NCBI GenBank assembly: GCA_030633225.1
Contig: DAOVTF010000120.1
Coordinates: forward strand, 1 to 6,613
Length of the DNA stretch: 6,613 bases
DNA from: Flavobacteriaceae bacterium
GTDB taxonomy: Bacteria; Bacteroidota; Bacteroidia; Flavobacteriales; Flavobacteriaceae
Reading direction: 5' to 3'
The notes under the pieces were generated by a model that did not search any database, had not been told where the DNA came from, and saw only the letters and a program-made list of their open reading frames with translations. The translations under genes and the position numbers were made by a program. This document shows positions 1-5,787 of the stretch, one piece after another. Every line of letters starts with the position of its first letter. The stretch's first letter is position 1.

Positions 1-598
1 TAATTTTTCCTTTATCCCCTGCTTTATTATCATCACCTTCACCTCCTGTGGCCTTACCACTACTATCACTAAAACCACCCATTAATGCGTCTAAATTCTT
101 TCTTTTTGCTGCTTTTTCACTATTCTCTTTTGCTATTCTTTTTTGCTCAGCTACTTTTTTTCTCTCAATTTCTGCTTTTCTATCCTCTTCCTTTCTTTTT
201 TCTTTTGCTATTCGATCGGCTTCGTTTTTCTTTTTAGCTTCTTCTTGCTTTTTTATAGCAATAGCTTCTTCATTATTTTGTGTAAGTACATTTTCAGCTG
301 CTTCGTTGGAACTTGGGTCGCTTTCTGTTTGTTCTTCTACTGGATCTTCTTCTATAATTTCTTCTTCAACAACTTCTTCTTGATTTTGAATTTCTTGTTG
401 AATAGGTTTTAAAGCTTCTTTTGGTTGAATATTACCACTTCCAAAATCTGTTGTTCCAAAATTTACTGCGATACCAAACTCTTTTGGTGGATCAAAATAA
501 GTCAAACCAAAAGTGAAAATTAAAAACATAATTATTACACCAAGAAGTATTGTTAATGTTGCTGATTTCCTTTCGTGTTTTGTATTTAAAAATCTCAT
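1..598 (-). CDS. TonB/TolA-like energy transducer, N-terminal part (cut by window edge)
   Basis: This is the start of a periplasm-spanning protein that would carry energy from the ExbB/ExbD motor to the outer membrane. The 199 visible residues show a short cytoplasmic N-terminus, one membrane helix at about 13-34, a Pro/Gln/Glu-rich acidic stretch at about 60-95, an Ala/Lys/Glu/Arg-rich probable coiled coil at about 108-167, and a Gly/Asp/Lys-rich flexible stretch from about 174. This order is known from flavobacterial 'energy transducer TonB' proteins, whose C-terminal TonB fold would lie beyond base 1 and is not seen. The start is well fixed, because an in-frame TAA sits directly before the ATG at 596-598. 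It follows exbD by 24 bases, which supports co-transcription. No Shine-Dalgarno sequence is visible. The long charged helix also resembles TolA, so a Tol-type role in envelope integrity is an alternative. The family is likely; the exact role is inferred. Confidence 0.85.
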   Translation of the reverse strand, partial: MRFLNTKHERKSATLTILLGVIIMFLIFTFGLTYFDPPKEFGIAVNFGTTDFGSGNIQPKEALKPIQQEIQNQEEVVEEEIIEEDPVEEQTESDPSSNEAAENVLTQNNEEAIAIKKQEEAKKKNEADRIAKEKRKEEDRKAEIERKKVAEQKRIAKENSEKAAKRKNLDALMGGFSDSSGKATGGEGDDNKAGDKGKI

Positions 599-622
599 TT
601 ACTTGAATAAGTATTTGATAAA

Positions 623-1015
623 TTATTTAGGACGAACTGCTAAAATGACTTTAATTTTATTTCTATTGGCAATATCTAAAATCTTAACTGCCTTTTCAAT
701 TGGCACTCCTTCTTCTGCTCTAAGCACTATAGTTGGATTTTCTTCTGCTTTAAGATTACTGACCAAATACTGTTCTAATTCACTTTCCTTAATCTTTTTC
801 TTGTCAATATAGAAATCTAATTTTTTAGTAATACTAACTGCCGTTGATTTTTTATTCTCCGTTTTACCCTGAGCTTTCGGTAAAATAATATCTAGAGCAT
901 TAACTGTTACTAAAGTTGAAGTAAGCATAAAAAATATCAATAACAAAAAAACAATATCCGTCATAGACGACATATTGAAATTCGGATTTATTTTATTTCT
1001 ACCTCTTAACTCCAT
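623..1015 (-). CDS. exbD: ExbD/TolR-family biopolymer transport protein
   Basis: This is the ExbD-type subunit of the inner-membrane proton-driven motor that powers TonB- or Tol-dependent outer-membrane processes. The 130-residue length is normal for the family. After a basic N-terminus (MELRGRNK) comes a single membrane helix at about 18-38 containing Asp20 in the context SSMTDIVFLLL. This matches the one conserved membrane aspartate thought to carry protons through the ExbB pore. A small periplasmic domain follows (about 42-130), with the family pattern of an 'IVLRAEEGVPIEKAVKIL' segment and a C-terminal strand ending LAVRPK. The gene lies between an exbB-type gene 160 bases upstream and a TonB-like gene 24 bases downstream, the expected trio. 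TolR is the main alternative name; I favour ExbD because the downstream partner looks TonB-like. The ATG at 1013-1015 is preceded by an A-rich leader. Confidence 0.95.
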   Translation of the reverse strand: MELRGRNKINPNFNMSSMTDIVFLLLIFFMLTSTLVTVNALDIILPKAQGKTENKKSTAVSITKKLDFYIDKKKIKESELEQYLVSNLKAEENPTIVLRAEEGVPIEKAVKILDIANRNKIKVILAVRPK

Positions 1016-1136
1016 AGTTTTTTTTAATCTTTATTAGAAATGTTAAATCTCTGATTTTTATTCTCTTTTAACTTTCAAATAATTTATTACAATTGAGAAT
1101 GATTTAAATTTTATTTTCTAATAATGTGCCCTTTTT

Positions 1137-1171
1137 TAAGACTCGTTTCTCAATACTAAGCTCTTAATACT
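1137..1171 (-). repeat. Degenerate 7-base-period repeat in the exbB-exbD gap
   Basis: Read on the minus strand, five consecutive heptamers all begin with AG: AGTATTA, AGAGCTT, AGTATTG, AGAAACG, AGTCTTA. Units 1, 3 and 5 share the core AGTNTTR, and units 1 and 3 differ at one base. The array starts five bases after the exbB stop codon and occupies part of the 160-base gap (1016-1175). I see no ORF, no strong hairpin followed by a T-run, and no clear TAnnTTTG box in the rest of that gap. I recall similar AGTATTG-like short-period strings between genes in flavobacterial genomes, but that memory is unverified. Function is unknown; it may be slippage-derived filler. Confidence 0.5.
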
Positions 1172-1175
1172 AGTT

Positions 1176-1877
1176 TTAAACAGGTTCATTTAAGAGGTCT
1201 AAAAACTCAAGAGAGTTTGCCTCCATTTGATAAACTACTTTATTTGTTCTAACAATTATATGATTATAAGCGATATAAGAAATAATACCAACGATAAGTC
1301 CGGCAACAGTTGTTGTCATTGCAGTATACAATCCATCACTTAATAGTTTTATATCTATTTGACCTCCCGCATTTGCAATTTCATGAATTGCGATGATCAT
1401 ACCAATCACAGTTCCTAAAAAACCAATCATTGGAGCTGCTCCGGCAATAGTTGCTAATACACTAACGTTTTTTTCCAGTTTATAAATTTCAAGCTTTCCT
1501 GCATTTTCAATAGCGGTATTAATATCATCCAAAGGTTTTCCAATTCTTGAAATACCTTTTTCAATTAATCTAGCCACTGGTGTTTTATTACTTTGACTTA
1601 ATATTTTTGCCGCTTCAATATTTCCTCCTAGGATCTTATCTTTAATTTGATTCATATAATTTTTATCGATTTTTGATGCAGCTTTAATTGCTAAAAATCT
1701 TTCAATATATATGTAAAAAGTAATTAAAAGCAAAACAAATAATAAGGCAATTATTATTTGGCCACCTACACCACCATCCATTATTAGATTATAAATTGAT
1801 AAAGTTTTTTCTTCTGAAACTACCTCTCCCAAAATATCAGGATTACCACTAGGTTCTTGCTGTAAAGTTAATGACAT
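1176..1877 (-). CDS. exbB: MotA/TolQ/ExbB-family proton channel protein
   Basis: This is the channel subunit that assembles around ExbD in the inner membrane and converts the ion gradient into force on the TonB-like transducer. The 233-residue protein has a polar N-terminal tail (1-35), a first membrane helix at about 40-58, a cytoplasmic domain at about 60-135, and two further helices at about 138-165 and 184-206. The family signature is clear: GFLGTVIGM (152-160) in the second helix and TTTVAGLIVGI (188-198) in the third. Thr156 and Thr190 align by eye with the pore threonines of E. coli ExbB (Thr148 and Thr181). The position matching E. coli Glu176 appears to be Thr185, so the pore chemistry may differ. 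The ATG at 1875-1877 gives a normal family length. TolQ is the alternative label. It lies 82 bases after nhaD and 160 bases before exbD. Confidence 0.94.
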   Translation of the reverse strand: MSLTLQQEPSGNPDILGEVVSEEKTLSIYNLIMDGGVGGQIIIALLFVLLLITFYIYIERFLAIKAASKIDKNYMNQIKDKILGGNIEAAKILSQSNKTPVARLIEKGISRIGKPLDDINTAIENAGKLEIYKLEKNVSVLATIAGAAPMIGFLGTVIGMIIAIHEIANAGGQIDIKLLSDGLYTAMTTTVAGLIVGIISYIAYNHIIVRTNKVVYQMEANSLEFLDLLNEPV

Positions 1878-1959
1878 ATGATTTTAATAAAGACTAATAA
1901 AATTGTAACGGATTTGATTCTTTAAAATTGCTTTATATTTCTTAAAATTAACTTAAAAT

Positions 1960-3324
1960 TTATAATATCGATCTTAATCCTATAAAAGTAATTGAACCAG
2001 CTATAAATCCAACGGCTGCTAACCAAGCTATTTTTTTAAAATACCAGAAAAAATCAATTTTTTCCATTCCCATAGCAACAACTCCTGCTGCTGAACCAAT
2101 AATTAACATACTACCTCCTGTACCAGCTGAGAAAGCAACAAAATGCCATAATGGATGATCCATAGGCTCTTGAAACATTCCCATACTTGCAGCAACCAAA
2201 GGTACATTATCAACCACTGCTGAACCTATACCTAACAACATTACTACGATATCAGTATTTGGTATTATTGTTTTTAAAGATTCTGCTCCTAAAAATAATA
2301 TTCCTAAAGATTCTAAGGCTGCCACAGCCATTAATATTCCGAAGAAAAACAAAACACTTGGCATTTCAATTTTTGCAAGAGAAGAATGCACAGGGCTATG
2401 ATGCCCTTGAGAATCATCACCTTCTTGATCTACAACATGTGAAATACTAAATTCTGTTCTACTATATAATTCAGCAAATATCCCAACTACAGACAAAGAA
2501 AGCATCATACCTACATATGGAGGTAAATGTGTGATAGTTTTAAAGAATGGCACAAAAATAATTGATCCTAAACCAATATATAACATTTTTTCCCCGTATT
2601 GATTCACCGGACTATCATCCTTTTCTTCAATTTCAATTTCTCCTTTAAAAGGTTCTAAAAACGAAGCAATTAAAGTAGGTACTACCATACAAACCAATGA
2701 TGGAATAATTAAAAATTTAATTAACATTGGAGCTGAAACTTTACCTGCAATCCATAACATTGTTGTTGTTACATCACCGATAGGAGACCATGCTCCACCT
2801 GCATTTGCAGCAATAATAATTAAACCAGCAAACCATAAACGTGTGTTTCTGTCTTTAATAATTTTTTGAAGAATTGTTATCAATACTATGGTAGCTGTTA
2901 GATTATCAATAATAGCAGAAAGAATAAAGGCCAAAATTGCAAAAATCCATAATAATTTTTTCTTGCTTTTCGTTTTAATGTAGTTCTTAAATGTTGAAAA
3001 CCCATCAAAGTAATCAATAATTTCAACAATAGTCATTGCACCTAATAAGAAAAATAATATTTCAGCAGTTTTTCCCAAATGATGCAAAAGGGTTTCTTCT
3101 AATAAATGGTGTTTTTCTTCTCCTGAAAAATCAGAAAATCCATCTATCAATTTATGCGCTCCGGAATCAAACCAATTTGGAAAATTATCAATACCAAAAG
3201 ATACTAGAGCCCAAAGAACAGCCATCATAAAAAGGGCTGGTATTAATTTATCAAGTTTAATTGTGTGCTCTAAAGTTATTGCCAGATATCCTAATACAAA
3301 AACAATAATAATTAATGATTCCAT
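1960..3324 (-). CDS. nhaD: NhaD-type sodium/proton antiporter
   Basis: This is an integral membrane exchanger that expels Na+ (possibly Li+) in return for H+, a role in salt and alkaline tolerance. The 454 residues form about a dozen hydrophobic segments. Two related motifs, SAIIDNLTATIV (136-147) and SAVVDNVPLVAA (368-379), mark the two halves of the pseudo-symmetric ion transporter superfamily fold. Asp140/Asn141 and Asp372/Asn373 are likely ion-site residues. AANAGGAWSPIGDVTTTMLW (172-191) and SAGTGGSMLIIGSAAG (399-414) are typical of the NhaD/ArsB group. Two polar loops are unusual for their histidines: about 71-85 and about 296-315. The start is firm, since a TAA in frame directly precedes the ATG. 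It begins 33 bases after the dehydrogenase stop, suggesting co-transcription. An anion carrier of the same superfamily is the alternative, but the motifs favour NhaD. Confidence 0.93.
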   Translation of the reverse strand: MESLIIIVFVLGYLAITLEHTIKLDKLIPALFMMAVLWALVSFGIDNFPNWFDSGAHKLIDGFSDFSGEEKHHLLEETLLHHLGKTAEILFFLLGAMTIVEIIDYFDGFSTFKNYIKTKSKKKLLWIFAILAFILSAIIDNLTATIVLITILQKIIKDRNTRLWFAGLIIIAANAGGAWSPIGDVTTTMLWIAGKVSAPMLIKFLIIPSLVCMVVPTLIASFLEPFKGEIEIEEKDDSPVNQYGEKMLYIGLGSIIFVPFFKTITHLPPYVGMMLSLSVVGIFAELYSRTEFSISHVVDQEGDDSQGHHSPVHSSLAKIEMPSVLFFFGILMAVAALESLGILFLGAESLKTIIPNTDIVVMLLGIGSAVVDNVPLVAASMGMFQEPMDHPLWHFVAFSAGTGGSMLIIGSAAGVVAMGMEKIDFFWYFKKIAWLAAVGFIAGSITFIGLRSIL

Positions 3325-3357
3325 TTAACGTAAATTTATGTGGTTAAATATAGTGAA

Positions 3358-4590
3358 TTAAATCAATTCTTGTAAAGCAATTTCGAATGCTGTTTTACAA
3401 ACATCTGTTTTGTATGGATGCAAATGATTTGCTTTTTTCAAAGCATCCCTAATTGTTAGGGAAGTATCACTAAATATTGCCTCATCTTTCATGGGTAGAT
3501 CTATCCTAGATTCCATTAAATAAGCAAACACTCTTGCTATACCGCAATTAGAAATAAAATCAGGAATTAAACTTACTTTTTGATCTGTAAATTCCATAAT
3601 TGGCCCAAAAAATATTTCAGAATCCGCAAAGGGAACATTAGCTCCTGGTGAAATTACTTCTAATCCGGAATCTATCATTTGAGAAATTTGCTCTTTAGTA
3701 ACTAATCTTGAAGCAGCGGCAGGGATAAAAATTTCAGCAGGAAGAGTCCATATTTTCCTATTCATTTCTTCAAACGAAATCATATTTTCTGCAACAAGCA
3801 TATTACCTCGTTTATTTAAAAACATGGTACGAACTTCTTCCAAGGTAAAACCTTCTTCTTTAATAACTCCACCAACTCTGTCTATAATTCCAACAACCTT
3901 TGCTCCAAGCTGAGTTAAATAATATGCCGCAGCCGAACCTACATTTCCAAAACCTTGAACAATTGCCCTTTTACCTTCAATCTCTCCTCCGTAAATATCA
4001 AAATAATGCTTTACTGCTTCAGCAACTCCATAACCGGTTAGCATATCTGCAACGGTATACTTTTTACTTAGATCAGGTGAATATTTTTTATCTTCAATTA
4101 CTTTAATCACACCATGACGCAGCTGACCTATTCTATTAATTTTTTCAGCTTCAGTAGGCTTAAAATGTCCATTAAAAACTCCTTCTTGCGGATGCCATAC
4201 TCCTGAATCCTCCGTTAACGGAATAACATCATGAATTTCATCTACATTTAGATCGCCACCAGTACCGTAATAAAATTTCAATAAAGGTGTAACAGCTTTG
4301 TACCAACGCTCTAAAACACCTCGCTTACGCGGATCATTAGGATCAAAATTAATACCTGATTTAGCGCCCCCAATTGCAGGACCAGAAACTGTAAATTTTA
4401 CTTCCATGGTTTTTGCAAGTGACAATACCTCATTCATATCTAAACCTTTTCGCATTCTGGTACCTCCACCGGCTGCACCACCACGAAGTGAATTAATAAC
4501 CGTCCAACCTTCAGCTTCAGTTTCTTGATCGCGCCAGTGAAAAACTATTTCAGGTGCCTTGTTTTCATATTTCTTAAGAAGTTTTTTCAT
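3358..4590 (-). CDS. Glu/Leu/Phe/Val-family amino acid dehydrogenase, substrate uncertain
   Basis: This is a soluble NAD(P)-dependent enzyme that interconverts an amino acid and its 2-oxo acid with release or capture of ammonia. The N-terminal substrate domain (about 1-175) carries GGTRM (42-46), Lys65, the GGAKSGI catalytic-lysine motif (74-80, Lys77) and Asp113 in TGGDLNVDE, the probable catalytic aspartate. The Rossmann domain (from about 180) has GFGNVG at 213-218, with Asp237 near the end of the second strand, a position that often goes with NAD preference. Later motifs PGANVPF (315-321) and IPDFISNCG (342-350) correspond to EGANxPT and the PDxxxNxGG region of glutamate dehydrogenases. 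The N-terminus and the GGTRM motif recall leucine dehydrogenase, but 410 residues is longer than that enzyme and shorter than typical bacterial GdhA. Glutamate is the default guess only. It lies 42 bases after anmK and 33 before nhaD. Confidence 0.9.
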   Translation of the reverse strand: MKKLLKKYENKAPEIVFHWRDQETEAEGWTVINSLRGGAAGGGTRMRKGLDMNEVLSLAKTMEVKFTVSGPAIGGAKSGINFDPNDPRKRGVLERWYKAVTPLLKFYYGTGGDLNVDEIHDVIPLTEDSGVWHPQEGVFNGHFKPTEAEKINRIGQLRHGVIKVIEDKKYSPDLSKKYTVADMLTGYGVAEAVKHYFDIYGGEIEGKRAIVQGFGNVGSAAAYYLTQLGAKVVGIIDRVGGVIKEEGFTLEEVRTMFLNKRGNMLVAENMISFEEMNRKIWTLPAEIFIPAAASRLVTKEQISQMIDSGLEVISPGANVPFADSEIFFGPIMEFTDQKVSLIPDFISNCGIARVFAYLMESRIDLPMKDEAIFSDTSLTIRDALKKANHLHPYKTDVCKTAFEIALQELI

Positions 4591-4632
4591 ATTATTTTAT
4601 TTTTGAAAATATTTTTTTACAGTTTTATTATC

Positions 4633-5703
4633 TTAAATTTCAAATACTACTCCACTACTGTGATCCTTTTTTGCTCCGGTAACACTTTTTAAACAATTCA
4701 CTTCATTTTGATCTTTCAATACTCCTAGAAATGCAAAAATAATTGCTTCTTTAAAATTAATGATATCTTTTTCAGGAATTTCAAGTTCACAATTTGAATA
4801 GTGAGCAATTCTTTCAACTAAAAAATTATTAAAAGCACCTCCTCCGGTAACCAATACTTTTTCATTTTTATTAATTATTTTACTATTTATAATTTCAGCT
4901 ATTTGAAATGCTACATGCTCAACAAAAGTTCGTAAAACATCATTAATAGTAAGCTTATACTTATCTATTAATGGAATAATTGTATCAATAATAAATTCAT
5001 ACCCTAATGATTTGGGCTTGTTGTCATTATAAAATGATAAATTATTCAACTCATTAAGCAAATTAGTATGCACTTTTCCTCCCGACGCAATTACACCTTT
5101 ATCATCAAATTCTAGATCTATTTTTCGAGTATAAAGATTCATAACAATATTCACCGGACAAATATCAAAGGCTTCTCGTTTGCCATTATCGTACGAAATA
5201 TTTGCAAATCCACCTAAATTCAAACAAAAATCATACTTATCGAATAGCAATTTATCACCTATTGGAACCAAAGGAGCCCCTTGACCGCCCAAGGCAATAT
5301 CCTGAATTCTAAAATCGCAAATTACTTTTAACTTAGTTTCAGCAGAAATTACTGCACCACTACCAATTTGTAAAGTATAATTAAGGTGTGGCTGATGAAA
5401 AATTGTATGACCATGTGAAGCAATAAAATCGACATTTGTAATTGAATTTTTATCTATAAAATTATTGATTTTTTGAGCTAGAAATTCACCGTAATCAACA
5501 TCCAATTTAGTAAGCTCTTCTCCTGAATAATTAAAAGCATCAAAAAGTGTGTTTTTCCATTTTTCGGAATAATTTATCGATTCTTTTTTTAATATCTCAA
5601 AAGAGTAGGCCTGATCTTTAGTAAATTTAACAAATACTAAATCGATTCCATCCAATGATGTGCCACTCATCAATCCAATTACATGCCATATTTTATTTTT
5701 CAT
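4633..5703 (-). CDS. anmK: Anhydro-N-acetylmuramic acid kinase
   Basis: This cytoplasmic enzyme opens the 1,6-anhydro ring of anhydro-MurNAc and phosphorylates it with ATP to MurNAc-6-phosphate, a step in recycling cell-wall peptidoglycan. The 356 residues match the usual family length. Visible motifs in order are GLMSGTSLDGID (10-21, nucleotide binding), SHGHT (96-100), DFR followed by LGGQGAPLVP (130-147), NLGGFANIS (162-170), and VTGGGAFNN (285-293). Asp130 or Asp135 is a candidate catalytic or sugar-binding acid. The usual FDTGPGN motif reads FDICPVN (179-185) here, probably a Bacteroidota variant. I chose the ATG at 5701-5703 because the family motif begins right after it. An upstream in-frame ATG would add 37 low-complexity Ile/Leu/Lys/Phe-rich residues and overlap the divergent gene start. 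This is the first gene of the minus-strand run. Whether this species also has MurQ cannot be seen here. Confidence 0.95.
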   Translation of the reverse strand: MKNKIWHVIGLMSGTSLDGIDLVFVKFTKDQAYSFEILKKESINYSEKWKNTLFDAFNYSGEELTKLDVDYGEFLAQKINNFIDKNSITNVDFIASHGHTIFHQPHLNYTLQIGSGAVISAETKLKVICDFRIQDIALGGQGAPLVPIGDKLLFDKYDFCLNLGGFANISYDNGKREAFDICPVNIVMNLYTRKIDLEFDDKGVIASGGKVHTNLLNELNNLSFYNDNKPKSLGYEFIIDTIIPLIDKYKLTINDVLRTFVEHVAFQIAEIINSKIINKNEKVLVTGGGAFNNFLVERIAHYSNCELEIPEKDIINFKEAIIFAFLGVLKDQNEVNCLKSVTGAKKDHSSGVVFEI

Positions 5704-5707
5704 TTGC

Positions 5708-5721
5708 TTGTAAAAATACAA
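5708..5721. promoter_or_regulatory. Perfect 5-base inverted repeat near the anmK start
   Basis: TTGTA-AAAA-TACAA forms two perfect 5-base arms around a 4-base centre, 4 bases upstream of the anmK ATG and inside the divergent anmK/acyl-CoA dehydrogenase spacer. A minus-strand near-match to the Bacteroidota -7 box, TCTATTTG (5719-5726, one mismatch to TAnnTTTG), overlaps its edge. The repeat could be a small operator or a weak hairpin in the anmK leader. In A+T-rich DNA such a short palindrome can arise by chance, so function is only a possibility. Confidence 0.3.
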
Positions 5722-5742
5722 ATAGATTTTTAAAATTTTCAG

Positions 5743-5750
5743 TATCTTTG
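5743..5750 (+). promoter_or_regulatory. Probable -7 promoter box for the acyl-CoA dehydrogenase gene
   Basis: TATCTTTG matches the Bacteroidota -7 consensus TAnnTTTG at every defined position and lies 37 bases upstream of the ATG, giving an expected leader of about 30 bases. No clear TTG-type -33 element sits at the usual distance; that region is an A/T run. It is the only perfect match I found among the intergenic gaps. Confidence 0.6.
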
Positions 5751-5787
5751 AAACAATTAAATTTAAAAAAATTATATCACAAATAAT

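Noticed and set aside
48..412. Two overlapping plus-strand ORFs rich in Ser/Phe/Leu
   Set aside because: They are antisense shadows of the Lys/Glu-rich linker of the TonB-like gene; GAA/AAA-rich codons read backwards give TTC/TTT strings.
513..812. Plus-strand 99-codon ORF across exbD and the TonB-like start
   Set aside because: It is antisense to two well-supported genes and has no motif of its own.
1045..1057. Small hairpin AAATC-TCT-GATTT in the exbB-exbD gap as a terminator
   Set aside because: The stem is only five A/T-rich pairs and no adequate T-run follows on the minus strand, so it would be unstable.
3343..3350. Minus-strand TATATTTA upstream of nhaD as an internal promoter
   Set aside because: It misses the final G of TAnnTTTG and has no suitably placed -33 element; such matches are common in DNA this A/T-rich.
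4298..4528. Plus-strand 76-codon ORF within the dehydrogenase gene
   Set aside because: It is an antisense shadow of the conserved Gly-rich catalytic region of the dehydrogenase.
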